DNA of 64,000 nucleotides from Bacteroides ilei (GCF_900128495.1 NZ_LT635801.1:755997-819996); one strand, 5' to 3'; shown: positions 37,309 through 47,500, counted from the first letter of the stretch. Translations and numbers: made by a program. Notes: generated by a model from the sequence alone, not told the origin.

Positions 37309-38067
37309 ATGAAGACTCAATCATTATTGCGTAAAGGACTTGTCGCCATGCTGGCTGTATTTCTTTCGGTAGGATTACAGTCATGCCTGGATGACGATGA
37401 CGACACTTTGTATTTCTCTAATTATTATGCCAATGCGCTTGTAACCGTGAAACTGAACGCCGACAATGCACCTTACCTGCAGTTGGACGACAGTACTACC
37501 CTGCGGCCGGTGAATATGTCACGTTCTCCGTTCGGTGAAAAGGAAGTGAGGGCACTGGCGAACATTGCGACTTCCGATGAAGATCCGCAGGGATACAGCC
37601 GGGCGGTTTTCGTCAACTGGATTGACAGTCTGCTGACCAAACCGATGGCCCTGAACCTGGGTGAAGAGGAAAACGACCGTACTTACGGTAATGATCCGGT
37701 CGAGATTTTCAATGACTGGGTTACCATAGCCGAAGACGGATACCTGACACTCCGTTTCGCTACCCGGTGGGGGAACGGAAAGGCACATTTCGTCAACTTG
37801 GTTCCGACGGACAATCCGGAGAATCCGTACGAGGTGGAGTTCCGTCACAATGCGTACGGTGATACGGATGGACGGATGGACGATGCGCTGGTTGCCTTCA
37901 AGCTTGACGGGCTGCCCGATACACAAGGCAAGACGGTGAAGCTGAAACTGAAATGGAATTCGTTCAGCGGAGAGAAGTCGACCGAGTTCGACTATTGCAC
38001 CCGCAAGGCTACCAACCCTCAGGCTGATGCCGTGACCTCTGTCCGTACTTCGGTAAATGTGAAATGA
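37309..38067 (+). CDS. NigD-like lipoprotein
   Basis: A 252-residue lipoprotein (signal to VGLQSC, Cys26) followed by an acidic DDDDDTLYFSNYYANAL, the typical start of NigD-family proteins of Bacteroides, then a beta-sandwich region and the end TSVRTSVNVK. NigD was first seen beside bacteriocin and nigericin-type loci; its molecular job is unknown. It follows the GH9 gene by 92 bases and ends before a terminator, so the two form a likely operon. Confidence 0.8.
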   Translation: MKTQSLLRKGLVAMLAVFLSVGLQSCLDDDDDTLYFSNYYANALVTVKLNADNAPYLQLDDSTTLRPVNMSRSPFGEKEVRALANIATSDEDPQGYSRAVFVNWIDSLLTKPMALNLGEEENDRTYGNDPVEIFNDWVTIAEDGYLTLRFATRWGNGKAHFVNLVPTDNPENPYEVEFRHNAYGDTDGRMDDALVAFKLDGLPDTQGKTVKLKLKWNSFSGEKSTEFDYCTRKATNPQADAVTSVRTSVNVK

Positions 38068-38078
38068 TCTATTGCCAA

Positions 38079-38115
38079 AAAAGCCATTCCAGTATGTGTC
38101 TGGAATGGCTTTTTC
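38079..38115. terminator. Terminator after the NigD-like gene
   Basis: Stem GCCATTCCAG (38085-38094) with CTGGAATGGC, followed by TTTTTCTTTTTT. An A-run precedes it, so it may also stop the leftward membrane-protein gene that ends at 38125. Confidence 0.85.
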
Positions 38116-38124
38116 TTTTTTCCA

Positions 38125-38799
38125 TCAGTGTTTTACAGGAATCAGTCTGTAAAGCATTCTACGTGTCATAATTCTGTGGTTCAGGAAGTTTACTATATAT
38201 CCTGTAATAAGTGCCGCAATGACCGATCCCTCACGGATGCCTTCTATACGCATGGTGAACGCCAGTGAAGTGACAATGGCCAGAACCACCAGTGTGATAT
38301 CTACATACACTTTCACGTTTCCGAATTCCTTGTGGCTGTGGCGGCAGATGTATTTTACCAGTCCTTCCGCACTCATCATGGCTACTTTAGGTTTGATTTC
38401 GAGTACTACGCCCATAGCCTGGATAATACATCCTACCAGCAGGATACCTACCGACATGGCATAGTTGCCGGGAATCAGTCCCCGGGTGAAGAACATGTTC
38501 AAGTCTATGAAGGCCGAGAATATGAACGAAAGCGGGATCTGAAGCAGTATCTCTATGAAATCCTTGCGGGTACCGTATCCGTTGCGGATAAGCAGGAGCT
38601 GGATAATGATCATGATCATATTCGTGATGAAGGTCCACGTACCCAATGTGAGCGGTGTATTGATGCTCAGCACATAGTTGATACTCGAAATGGGGGTTGT
38701 TCCCAGGGCGGAATGTACAATCAGAACGATTCCTAAAGCCAGAAAATAAAGTCCTACAATAAATACAAGGTAACGTTTCAATAAACTATCTTTTTCCAT
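38125..38799 (-). CDS. YczE/YitT-like membrane protein (DUF6198 type)
   Basis: A 224-residue integral membrane protein with about six hydrophobic segments. The opening has the family look (GLYFLALGIVLIVHSALGTT), followed by PISSINYVLS. The family is widespread and its function unknown; roles in metabolite or ion transport have been proposed but not shown. It is convergent with the NigD-like gene and has its own upstream region shared with the small acetyltransferase gene. Nothing unusual is seen. Confidence 0.7.
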   Translation of the reverse strand: MEKDSLLKRYLVFIVGLYFLALGIVLIVHSALGTTPISSINYVLSINTPLTLGTWTFITNMIMIIIQLLLIRNGYGTRKDFIEILLQIPLSFIFSAFIDLNMFFTRGLIPGNYAMSVGILLVGCIIQAMGVVLEIKPKVAMMSAEGLVKYICRHSHKEFGNVKVYVDITLVVLAIVTSLAFTMRIEGIREGSVIAALITGYIVNFLNHRIMTRRMLYRLIPVKH

Positions 38800-38852
38800 G
38801 GATCTATAAATCCCTCTTTATAAGGGTCATGCAAATTTCGTAAAAAATCCGA

Positions 38853-38868
38853 TATGTTGTATAACATA
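38853..38868. promoter_or_regulatory. 16-bp palindrome in a divergent promoter
   Basis: TATGTTGTATAACATA is a perfect palindrome (TATGTT-GTAT-AACATA). It lies between the leftward membrane-protein gene and the rightward acetyltransferase gene, about 55 bases before the first and 75 before the second, so it is a good regulator-site candidate. Confidence 0.45.
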
Positions 38869-38944
38869 AAATGTGATTTTTGTCTTATTGTCGCAGATTT
38901 TGTATATTGCCTTCAATAATAACCTTTATAACAATATAGAATCT

Positions 38945-39205
38945 ATGGATGTAATGCATGATGAGGCCCGGAATCTTTTCCGGGTGGAGGCTGAAGGGCA
39001 TACGGCCTATGTGGAATATGCCGTCCATGACGGGGCACTGGATATCCTGCACACCATTGTGCCCGCCGAAATAGGCGGGAAGGGAATCGCTTCGGTTCTG
39101 GTAAAGGCCGCCTACGACTATGCGCTGGAGCATGGGCTCAAGCCACTGGCTACTTGCTCGTATGCCGTGGTGTGGCTGCAGCGCCATCCCGAATACCGGC
39201 GCTGA
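38945..39205 (+). CDS. Small GNAT-fold N-acetyltransferase-like protein
   Basis: An 86-residue protein of the short YidJ-like acetyltransferase family, in which only the acetyl-CoA-binding half of the GNAT fold is present: EVEYAVHDG-type strand, ILHTIVPAEIGGKGIASVLV (acetyl-CoA loop), then TCSYAVVWLQRHPEY, the family's typical end. The start at 38945 fits the family; an open frame reaches further upstream but adds no homologous sequence. The substrate is unknown. It ends 17 bases from the end of the convergent menE gene. Confidence 0.75.
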   Translation: MDVMHDEARNLFRVEAEGHTAYVEYAVHDGALDILHTIVPAEIGGKGIASVLVKAAYDYALEHGLKPLATCSYAVVWLQRHPEYRR

Positions 39206-39222
39206 CAGCCGGTCCGGGGTCG

Positions 39223-40338
39223 TCAGCATCCACGGGCAATACGGCGTGCGGCGGCCCGGTCGGGTTTTCCCGTTCCGGTAAGTGGAAGCTTGTCTACATA
39301 CATGACCTGCTTGGGGCGCCAGTAGGGAGGGAGCGTGGCAAATGTGTCTTCGGGAAGCGCCTCTTCGGGAGAGCCGGGAATCTTTTCCAGCAGCAGTACG
39401 ATGCGTTCGCCGAAACAGGCGTCGGGGGCGGCCGTTATCTGGAAGGGGCGGTGAAGGTGTTTCTTCAGCAGCTCTTCTACCTGTTCTATCTGTACTTTGA
39501 CACCTCCCGTATTGATTGTATTGTCTTTCCGGCCCAGTATGCGGAACTGCCCTTCGGCGTTGAATTCCACAATATCATTCGTAACCAGCGTCTCCTTGCT
39601 TACGGCAGGGGCATGTATTATCAGTGTGCCTTCGTCCGACGGAGAGACCGATACGTTCCCGAACGGTGTGTACCATGTTGAGGCATGAGGACCGTCCAGC
39701 CGCCTCAGTGCTATGTGCGACAGGGTTTCGGTCATGCCGTATGTGCTCCATACCGCATGCGGAAAGCTTTTCAAGGCTTCGGCCAGTGCGTCGTCTATGG
39801 CACCTCCGCCTATAATGAGGTGTCTGGTTTCTTCCAGCATTTTCCGTTCTTCGGGCACCTGCAGCGAGTTATATACCTGCATGGGTATCATGGCCGAGAA
39901 TACGGGAGCTTCCTTCATTCCCTGCATGGGATGTCCGCATGGAGTTACGGGCAGCAGGTCGAGCTGTCCTACCAGTGCACGTACCACCACCATTTTTCCC
40001 GCAATGTATTGCAGAGGCATGCAGAGCATGGCAGTGTCATGCGGTTTCAGTCCCAGAAAGGACACCGTCATCACGGCACTGTTCATCATACGTCGTTTTT
40101 CCACCTGAAGCTCCTTCGGTGTGCCGGTAGATCCCGACGTATGTACTTTCAGTGTTTCGGAGCCGTCGAACCATTCGGCCAGGAAATCGGCCAGTGCGGC
40201 ATGGAAACTTCCGGCACCGTATCTTTCCCCGAACAACCGTTGTAGCATGCTGGGCTGTCCTGCCGTAGCCTGTGCTTCACGAGGCGTATAGGTTGTGCCG
40301 TCGACGGTGATTGTCTGTTGTTCTATTTCAGTAATCAT
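39223..40338 (-). CDS. menE: o-Succinylbenzoate-CoA ligase (MenE)
   Basis: A 371-residue adenylate-forming enzyme that joins o-succinylbenzoate to CoA in menaquinone synthesis. Motifs seen: the phosphate-binding loop HTSGSTGTPKELQ (about residues 65-77), STYGMTETLSH (about 192-202), ILGRKDNTINTGGVKVQ and the C-terminal lysine region LTGTGKPDRAA. At 371 residues it is shorter than most MenE proteins (about 450), as is usual in Bacteroidota. It follows menC by 55 bases in the same direction. Confidence 0.92.
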   Translation of the reverse strand: MITEIEQQTITVDGTTYTPREAQATAGQPSMLQRLFGERYGAGSFHAALADFLAEWFDGSETLKVHTSGSTGTPKELQVEKRRMMNSAVMTVSFLGLKPHDTAMLCMPLQYIAGKMVVVRALVGQLDLLPVTPCGHPMQGMKEAPVFSAMIPMQVYNSLQVPEERKMLEETRHLIIGGGAIDDALAEALKSFPHAVWSTYGMTETLSHIALRRLDGPHASTWYTPFGNVSVSPSDEGTLIIHAPAVSKETLVTNDIVEFNAEGQFRILGRKDNTINTGGVKVQIEQVEELLKKHLHRPFQITAAPDACFGERIVLLLEKIPGSPEEALPEDTFATLPPYWRPKQVMYVDKLPLTGTGKPDRAAARRIARGC

Positions 40339-40393
40339 TTTCCCTGTAATTCTGTAGTGTTATCCTATTCTGAAATCCCTGCAGTCGGAAAAA

Positions 40394-41449
40394 TCATTTC
40401 CTCAGGAACGCCTGAAGGTCGGGTTCCTTCTCTTCCGGGTGGAACCACAGGCAGTCGCCCTGAATATGCAGCGGATAATCGATGTTGTCGGTAAATAGCA
40501 GTCCGGTACCCAGTCCCTGCGGCATGGCCGGCTTCAAGGTAGCGCACCATTGTGCTATGGCGTTCAGTCCCACGTTCGATTCCAGCGCCGAAGTGACCCA
40601 CCATCCGATACCTCTTTCTGTAGCCAGGTCTATCCATTCCCTGGCTCCACACAGTCCGCCGTGCAGAGACGGCTTCAGGATAATGTAGCGGGGGCGTATC
40701 GTTTCAAGCAGTTCCTTTTTCTTCTGGAGTGTGTTTATACCTATCAGCTCCTCGTCGAGCGCTACGGGGAAAGGCGATGATGCGCAGATGGCCGCCATTT
40801 CCTTCCACTGTCCGGCCCGGATAGGCTGTTCTATGGAGTGCAGGTTGTAGCGGGCCAGCATTTCCAGCTTGTGCGGTGCATCGGCAGGAGTAAAGGCTCC
40901 GTTGGCATCTACGCGCAGTTCAATCTGTGATGGCGGGAAATGTTTGCGGATATGTTCCAGCAGTTCCAGTTCCTTGTTGAAGTCGATGGCGCCTATCTTT
41001 ACCTTGATGCAGCGGAATCCCAGCCGCATCTTCTCTTCGATGCGCCGGTACATTTCTTCGAAATTTCCCATCCATATCAGTCCGTTGATGGGGATTCCGG
41101 CTTTTCCTTCCGAAAAAGACGTGTGCCACAGCTGCAGGTTTCCGGCCTTGAGGTGTGCGAAGGCCGTTTCCAGTCCGAACAGGATGGAAGGGTACGGGCG
41201 CAAGGCTTCGTAATCTATTTTTCCGCTATCAGCCGTTTCACGACAGAAGCGTTCCAATATGGCCTCATAGTCGGGGAGGTCGTCGCAGCTCAACGCCGGA
41301 AGCGGTGCACATTCGCCCACTCCCCGGCGGCCTGTAGCGGGGTCGGTCACGTTGACATACCACACCTTACGGGTCGTGTAGACACCGCGTGAAGTTCCTG
41401 CCGGCTGTTTGAAATGCAGGGTACGCGGAATGACGGTTATTTCATACAT
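40394..41449 (-). CDS. menC: o-Succinylbenzoate synthase (MenC)
   Basis: A 351-residue enolase-superfamily enzyme that dehydrates SHCHC to o-succinylbenzoate. The conserved KVKIG (about 135-139), ELRVDANGAF, LHSIEQPI and ALDEELIG segments carry the lysine and metal-binding acids, and YIILKPSLHGG near 255 holds the second catalytic lysine. I chose the ATG at 41449 (MYEITVIPRTLHF); a longer frame from 41578 runs into the DUF2023 gene. It precedes menE. Confidence 0.9.
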   Translation of the reverse strand: MYEITVIPRTLHFKQPAGTSRGVYTTRKVWYVNVTDPATGRRGVGECAPLPALSCDDLPDYEAILERFCRETADSGKIDYEALRPYPSILFGLETAFAHLKAGNLQLWHTSFSEGKAGIPINGLIWMGNFEEMYRRIEEKMRLGFRCIKVKIGAIDFNKELELLEHIRKHFPPSQIELRVDANGAFTPADAPHKLEMLARYNLHSIEQPIRAGQWKEMAAICASSPFPVALDEELIGINTLQKKKELLETIRPRYIILKPSLHGGLCGAREWIDLATERGIGWWVTSALESNVGLNAIAQWCATLKPAMPQGLGTGLLFTDNIDYPLHIQGDCLWFHPEEKEPDLQAFLRK

Positions 41450-41501
41450 ACATACTTCTTTTTTGATCGTATGTTGCAAAGATACAAGGTTCCGTTCAAT
41501 T

Positions 41502-41861
41502 TCAGTGGCAGGTATTCCGCCTTTTTCTATTGCAGTATCTCCGGCATTGGGCACATATGTCATATCCCAGTAATGCACCCAGTATGAAATCTTCTTCAGG
41601 GCTAAGCTTGTTGAGCGGGCAGGTTACCAGCATCCGGATGGCATGAATACATTCCTCCCGTCCGAAGAACAGGTTGATCCGTTCCTCATCTACTTTTTGT
41701 ATCACATAGTCGATGTTTTGTCTTTTCAGCCGGTTTTCGGCAAAAATCTGGTACCGTCTGTTCATGGTATAAAGTACCATTTGCCGTATTCCTTTCTTGA
41801 ATTCATAGATGTGGTTCAGAAAAACCTTAAGTTCTACGGGATTGATATCGGGAGTCATCAT
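41502..41861 (-). CDS. DUF2023 protein linked to flavodoxin
   Basis: A 119-residue protein of the DUF2023 family, which in Bacteroides is usually encoded next to flavodoxin, as here (28 bases after fldA). It starts MMTPDINPVELKVFLNHIYE and ends in a cysteine group, YDICAQCRRYC, that could bind a metal. It probably works with the flavodoxin in electron transfer or its control. The reaction is unknown. Confidence 0.85.
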   Translation of the reverse strand: MMTPDINPVELKVFLNHIYEFKKGIRQMVLYTMNRRYQIFAENRLKRQNIDYVIQKVDEERINLFFGREECIHAIRMLVTCPLNKLSPEEDFILGALLGYDICAQCRRYCNRKRRNTCH

Positions 41862-41889
41862 AGGCTATTTGTCTTTAGAGAGAATCAGT

Positions 41890-42396
41890 TTATTCCAGTC
41901 CGGCTTTCAGGGCATCGGTCCATGCCGTGATACGGCGTTCCGTACGGTCGCTTTCATTGACATCGTCTATAGCCAGTCCCACAAACTTTCCGTCCGTTTC
42001 GGCTACAGATGAACTGTACGTATATTCTGATGCGTCTACAGCCCCGATGAATCGGCATCCGCAGTCTTTCAAGTCTTCAAACAGAATCCCCATGCCGTCG
42101 CAGAATGTATCCGGATACGATTCCGAATCACCGCAGCCGAACAGGGCTATTGTCTTTCCCGTGAGGTCTGTTCCTTTCAGGACCTTGATACCGTCATACC
42201 AGTCATCCTGCAATTCTCCGTCTCCCCATGTAGAGGTCCCTAAAATCAGTACATCGTATGAGGCGGCCAGTCCGCTTGTCAGTTTGCTTACGTCGTGTAC
42301 GTCGGCTGCGGCAATACCCAATTTGCCGGCAATCAGAGATGCCACATTTTCGGTGGTTCCGGTAGTGGAACCGTAAAAAATACCAGTCTTTTTCAT
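41890..42396 (-). CDS. fldA: Flavodoxin
   Basis: A 168-residue FMN electron carrier. The phosphate-binding loop is GSTTGTTENVA (residues 9-19), with STWGDGELQDDW and LFGCGDSESYPD-type loops that hold the flavin ring. It is a long-chain flavodoxin by the length and the insertion near residues 120-140 (GAVDASEYTYSSSV). It probably replaces ferredoxin in low-iron conditions. It is followed by the DUF2023 gene. A 182-base gap separates it from the HU-like gene upstream. Confidence 0.93.
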   Translation of the reverse strand: MKKTGIFYGSTTGTTENVASLIAGKLGIAAADVHDVSKLTSGLAASYDVLILGTSTWGDGELQDDWYDGIKVLKGTDLTGKTIALFGCGDSESYPDTFCDGMGILFEDLKDCGCRFIGAVDASEYTYSSSVAETDGKFVGLAIDDVNESDRTERRITAWTDALKAGLE

Positions 42397-42577
42397 ATCT
42401 TTTTTCCTTTAGAGTTTGACAAGACAAAGAAAGGGCTTGCATCCGGTTTTTGAAATACCGAAAAATGAGGAATTTGTGGCTGTAGCAGCAGTTACCTGGA
42501 TAGCATGATTTAGGTATACGGATGGCTGTCCGGTTTTATGTATCGGTGGTAGCATCCTTTTCTGTCATCCGTTATGG

Positions 42578-43198
42578 CTAGTTTCTTTTTGTATTGTCCG
42601 CTACCGGCATGTAGACCGGCTGGTTCCGGGTGCCTGCGTTGCGGATTACCTTTTCGTCGATGAGGCGGTTTATGTGGTTCAGGGCAGTGCTTTTCCTGAA
42701 GCCGCACAACTCTTCGAATTTCTGTCGGGTAATGAAGGTGTTTTCTTTGAAATAACCGGTCAGCAATTCTGCGATTTCCTCATGAGTGAGATTCCTGGAG
42801 TGCAGGCTGCTGCCTTTACGGCTCTGTTCCAGCCTGAGCGATTTCTCCAGCCGTTTTTTCAGTTGCCTTTCTGCCTGGAACTTCACCGTTTTCAATTTGA
42901 CAGCCTGCCTGTCCGGTTTGTCGGAGTTTCCAGCGTCTGTACACGACAGTGCCAGTGAAAAATATCCCACCTCGGCCATATGGATCCGGTTTCCTTCCTT
43001 CATCACTTCTACCATCACTTCCGACAGTGCGGTGAGTACGGCAATGGTGTCGGCGGCATTTACCGTACAGCGTTTCTGTATCAGTTCGGCCAGTTCGTCC
43101 TGTTCCACGGTACGTCCTTCTACAATGCGTGCCTGATAGGTTTTCTTCTGGCTCAGTTTCGATCCCGGGTTTTCATAGATTTCAAATTTTGCGCTCAT
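42578..43198 (-). CDS. HU-like DNA-binding protein with winged-helix end
   Basis: A 206-residue protein. Residues about 1-90 form an HU-type fold of the Bacteroidota (FEIYENPGSKLSQKKTYQAR, then MKEGNRIHMAEVGYFSLAL), and the basic linker (AERQLKKRLEKSLRLEQSRK) leads to a C-terminal winged-helix domain (FITRQKFEELCGFRKSTALN, then HINRLIDEKVIRN). It probably binds DNA as a local regulator or nucleoid protein. Four tandem 22-bp repeats lie 77 bases upstream of its start and may be its own binding sites. Flanks: flavodoxin downstream, AT-rich patch upstream. Confidence 0.75.
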   Translation of the reverse strand: MSAKFEIYENPGSKLSQKKTYQARIVEGRTVEQDELAELIQKRCTVNAADTIAVLTALSEVMVEVMKEGNRIHMAEVGYFSLALSCTDAGNSDKPDRQAVKLKTVKFQAERQLKKRLEKSLRLEQSRKGSSLHSRNLTHEEIAELLTGYFKENTFITRQKFEELCGFRKSTALNHINRLIDEKVIRNAGTRNQPVYMPVADNTKRN

Positions 43199-43274
43199 AT
43201 AGTAATAAGATTTATAAGGTTTAAAAGGTGTTCAATATCTCTTTAAAAGGTTTTTTAAAGGTCTCTTATGCGTT

Positions 43275-43362
43275 TGTGGTATGGTAGACGATCGTTTCCT
43301 GTATGGTATACGATTGTTTACGGTACGGTAATCAGCCGTCTACGGTATGGCAGACGATATAA
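43275..43362. repeat. Four tandem 22-bp imperfect repeats (iteron-like)
   Basis: Units run 43275-43296, 43297-43318, 43319-43340 and 43341-43362 without spacers. Shared letters are TACGGTATGG then a variable part, with GACGAT conserved in units 1 and 4. They sit at the boundary of the AT-rich patch, 77 bases upstream of the HU-like gene. Regular spacing of about two helix turns fits cooperative protein binding on one face of the DNA. Confidence 0.8.
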
Positions 43363-43561
43363 AGATAAAGTTGTTTTGTGGATTGGCATAACAGTTTTAG
43401 GATAAAATGACTAATGTCTGTTTTTAAACAAGGTTTGGATAACTTTATTGATTGGAAATGAGATTTGATAAAATGATTTGATCTTTCTTAACTAGATCAA
43501 ATTCCAGAATGTTTTATTTGATAATGATGTATTTTAGTCCTGAATTTTAATTAATATAATT
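43363..43561. other. AT-rich gap, no gene
   Basis: About 200 bases between the 22-bp repeats and the first gene of the AT-rich patch. I see no gene and no clear promoter box; AT-content rises sharply here relative to the region to the left. Confidence 0.3.
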
Positions 43562-44128
43562 ATGCCGAATTGGTGTTATACATCTTATGTTTGTGTGGGA
43601 AACAAAAAGGAAGTTTACGATTTATATGAAAAAATGCTTGACTTGACGGAACGTAATACATCTTTAACTGTCAATGATTTTGGTAAAGAATGGGTAGGTA
43701 ATTTGATTGTAGTGTTGGGTGGAAATTGGAAGGAGATTTCATGTCGTGGTGAATTTGGTGGTTTGGATTTTGAAGACGGTATTCTTCGATTTTTTATAAT
43801 GTCGGCTTGGGTCGAGTTGTCTGATGTCAGAAAGTTTATAGAATCCTATTATGTAAATCTAAAAATGTATTATTATGCGGAAGAACCCGGATGTAGCTAT
43901 TATATAACGAACGATGTGATGGGTTATTTTTTCCCGGATAGATATATTTTGGGAATTGAAGATGACGATGATATGTATTTTGAGCATTTGGAGGATTTAT
44001 TTACGGCAATAGAGACTATGACAGGATTGATTTGTAAATCGGAAGATGACATAGAACGCATTCTTGATACTGGTAATGGAAGATTACTTTCTTTTAATCA
44101 AATTGTAGTTGATCATTTTAACCTGTAA
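43562..44128 (+). CDS. Hypothetical protein starting MPNWCY (188 residues)
   Basis: A 188-residue soluble protein. It opens with MPNWCYTSYVCVG, like DUF1281-type phage and mobile-element proteins which begin MPNWC; the rest has alternating strands and helices, many Tyr residues (YYYAEEPGCSYYI) and acidic patches (GIEDDDDMYFE). No function can be assigned. The coding DNA is AT-rich. It is the first of three rightward genes in the patch between menB and the HU-like gene, 15 bases before the next open frame. Confidence 0.65.
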   Translation: MPNWCYTSYVCVGNKKEVYDLYEKMLDLTERNTSLTVNDFGKEWVGNLIVVLGGNWKEISCRGEFGGLDFEDGILRFFIMSAWVELSDVRKFIESYYVNLKMYYYAEEPGCSYYITNDVMGYFFPDRYILGIEDDDDMYFEHLEDLFTAIETMTGLICKSEDDIERILDTGNGRLLSFNQIVVDHFNL

Positions 44129-44226
44129 ATATATTCTTATAAATGCCATGTCCAGGTTTGATTATCTTTTATAATTATCTCTTTTCCTGGTATATTTACG
44201 CCATAAACGTAAATTATAATGGTTTT

Positions 44227-44427
44227 ATGGAGACGAGATATAATATAGGAGATATCATTTATTGGTATTGTGATGAAGAACAATGTGTTCATCATGCAGA
44301 AGTTTTATTTGTGAATTATGCAGGGGTTGGTTATCCAGATATTAATTATGAGGTAACAACGGAGTGTTGTGGTGAATTGAAAACGCTTTTTATTGATGAG
44401 GAGAAAATAATTACACTTGATTTGTAA
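44227..44427 (+). CDS. Short hypothetical protein (66 residues)
   Basis: A 66-residue protein starting METRYNIGDIIYWYCDEEQC with an SH3-like look (HHAEVLFVNYAGVGYPDINY, then acidic end). I chose ATG 44227; an open frame from 44143 exists but adds a hydrophobic, non-conserved-looking stretch. It contains four cysteines including a CC pair. It is AT-rich like its neighbours. Function unknown; it lies between the MPNWC gene and the helicase. Confidence 0.55.
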   Translation: METRYNIGDIIYWYCDEEQCVHHAEVLFVNYAGVGYPDINYEVTTECCGELKTLFIDEEKIITLDL

Positions 44428-44521
44428 TTTTTTATATTAGAGTTGATTTTGTGTCGTAGAAATTATTCAGTAGACTTGTTATAATATCGTTTTTTCTGTA
44501 AGTTTGTTTCTATTCTATGTC

Positions 44522-47500
44522 ATGAGAAATAATATTACTATGAAAGGGTTGGAAGAAGGTGTTTATGAAAATCTAATCAATAAAGATTTACAGGATAAAA
44601 TAATATATGAAAATGAGATAGGAAAAGTATGTAAAACTATTCCGATTGATAAAGCTGAATCGCCATCAATGCTTTCTGAATATTTGTCTCAGGTTATTTA
44701 TAATAAGCTAAATGATGAGACATTGTCTACTGAAGAGCGTTTTAAAATAGTTAATAATATTTTAAAAGATGCTGGCGTGCCTGAAGAAGAATATTTAGCC
44801 AATTCGGAAAATTATCTTTCAGCTGTTTTATGTAAAGAAAAAGCGGCAGAATTAGCTATTACTCAAAAAGATTTAATACGTCCGTTATCTGGTTTTCGTA
44901 ATAGTAATTTGTTCACAGGCGGCCAAAGTTTCTTATCATTAGATTCAGAAATAAATAAAGATATAGTTTCAGCTGATCATATTTGCTTAATAGTATCATT
45001 TTTAAAGTTATCGGGGATTCGTTTATTGATAGATAACCTTAGTAAGTTTTGCGCCAATAATAATCATACTTTACGTATTATTACAACTACATATTGTGGA
45101 GTAACTGATGCAAAAGCTGTACAGCAATTATCTGAATTGCCTAATACGGAGATTAAAATTTCTTATAATACTGATATTGAAAGGTTACATGCAAAGTCTT
45201 ATATTTTCATTAGAAATTCAGGTTTTCATACGGCCTACATAGGTTCATCTAATCTTTCTAAGTCGGCTCATACGGATGCTTTGGAATGGAATATTCGAGT
45301 AACAAATATTGAAAATCCTCATATTATACGCTCTGCTATAGCGACTTTTGAGATGTATTGGAACAGTCCTAATTTTGAAGATTTTCGTATAGGCGGTATT
45401 AAAAAATTTTATGATGAAACGCAAAAGAACCAGATAAGATCTAGAACAACAACTGTTTTACAACAATATCGGTTATATCCTTTTCAAAAAGCTATTCTTG
45501 ACAAGTTACAAGCAATCCGGGAAGAAGCTCATAGTTTTCATAATTTGGTCGTTGCTGCAACAGGTACGGGCAAGACTGTGATATCTGCATTTGATTACCA
45601 GTATTTTAAAAGAAATAATTCGCATAATAATCGGTTATTATTTATTGCACATCGCAAAGAGATTCTTGAGAAATCTCTTCAAACTTATCGTGGAGTTTTG
45701 GGTGATGCAAATTTTGGAGAGTTATGGGTGGGTGAATATAAGCCGGAGAATGATTTGACACATTTGTTTGTTTCTGTGCAAACGGTGAATTCAAAATTCG
45801 AAATATTTAGTAAGTTACCTGCTGATTATTATGATTATATTGTAATTGATGAGGCTCATCACATGGCAGCTAATAGCTATCAACAAATTATAAATTATTT
45901 TAAGCCTAAAATATTATTAGGGCTTACAGCAACTCCTGAGCGAATGGATGGTATCAGCCTTTTACCAGATTTTGATAATCATATAAGTGCTGAAATTAGA
46001 TTGCCTAAAGCGTTAAATGAAGGACTTCTAACTCCTTTTCAATATTTGTGTATTTCAGATAATACGGATTTGCGAGATGAAACACTTTGGGCTGGAGGTA
46101 AGTACATTAAATCTAAATTGGCGGATAAATTATGTGATGAAGGACGATTACATATAATTTATCAAGCATTGCAACGTTATATTCCAGACGAGACTACCTG
46201 TAAAGCTTTATGTTTTTGTACTAATAAAAAACATGCAGATTTTATGGCTGATGGCTTTAAGAAATTAGGATTAAAAGCTGTAAGTCTTACAGATGAGACT
46301 CCTAGAAATGAACGTGAATCGTTAAATCATAAATTAGCCGAAGGAGAAATCAATTATATATGTACCGTTGATATTTATAATGAAGGAGTGGATATTCCTG
46401 AAGTTGATACTGTATTATTTTTACGGCCAACAGAAAGTTTAACAATTTTCTTGCAACAGTTAGGTCGTGGCTTAAGATTAAGTGTAGGAAAAAGCCTTTT
46501 GACAGTTTTAGATTTTGTAGGTCAGGCTAACCGGTCTTATGATTTTGTAAGTCGTTTTCGTGCTCTTTTAACTAAACCAGGAACCAATGTAGCCGAGCAA
46601 ATAAAAAAAGGATTTACACTATTACCTCAGGGATGTTATATTCATATGGAGGAAAAAGCTCAAAAATATATTCTTGAGAATATTCAAGGAGCTATTTATA
46701 ATGTTCCACGTTTGATAAAGGAATTACAAAGTTATTCAATTTGTCCTACCTTGGAAGATTTTCTTGAAGCAAATGGACAAGATATTGGGTTGATATACCG
46801 TGATAATCATTGTTGGACTAGTTTAAAACAAAAGGCTGGAAAATGTTATTATACCCCTGATGCGAACACAAAAAAGTTTGAAAAAGGAATGAGTAATTTT
46901 TTACATATTAATTCTTTCAGCTATATACGTTTTATAAAAAGACTTATTGCGGATAATTTTAAGTATGAAATTAAAAATAATACGGATGAAACATTTTATT
47001 TGATGTTTTATTATACTCTCTTTCAGGATCCTATACAAAAGACATCGTTTAATTCTATTGTAGAAGCTTTGAAATGTTTCGCACAATATGCTTTATTTGT
47101 AGAGGAGCTTAAAGAAATTATAGAATATAGGATAGAGCATATTGAAACGAAGACATTTAGTATTGGAAAAGGTCTACCTGAAGCTCTTGAACAATACGGT
47201 TGTTATTCTCGTGAAGAAATTTTTATCATTTTTGGCCAACAAACTATTAATAAAAAGATGCAAGGGAATGTATCGGGATTATTCAATTTTGCTAATATAA
47301 ATACTGAAATATTTTTTGTTACTTTGAATAAGTCGGATAAAGATTTCTCACCTACAACCCAATACCAAGATTATTTGATAAATGATCAAATATTTCATTG
47401 GCAATCACAAAATACAGACTGTCATGCAAAGAGAGGACAACGTTTTGTTAATCAACATTCTTTAGGGAAAAAATTTATCTTATTTGTCAGAGAAGATAAA

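Noticed and set aside
43275..43362. CRISPR array
   Set aside because: The four units are contiguous, only 22 bases, imperfect and without spacers; no cas genes are near.
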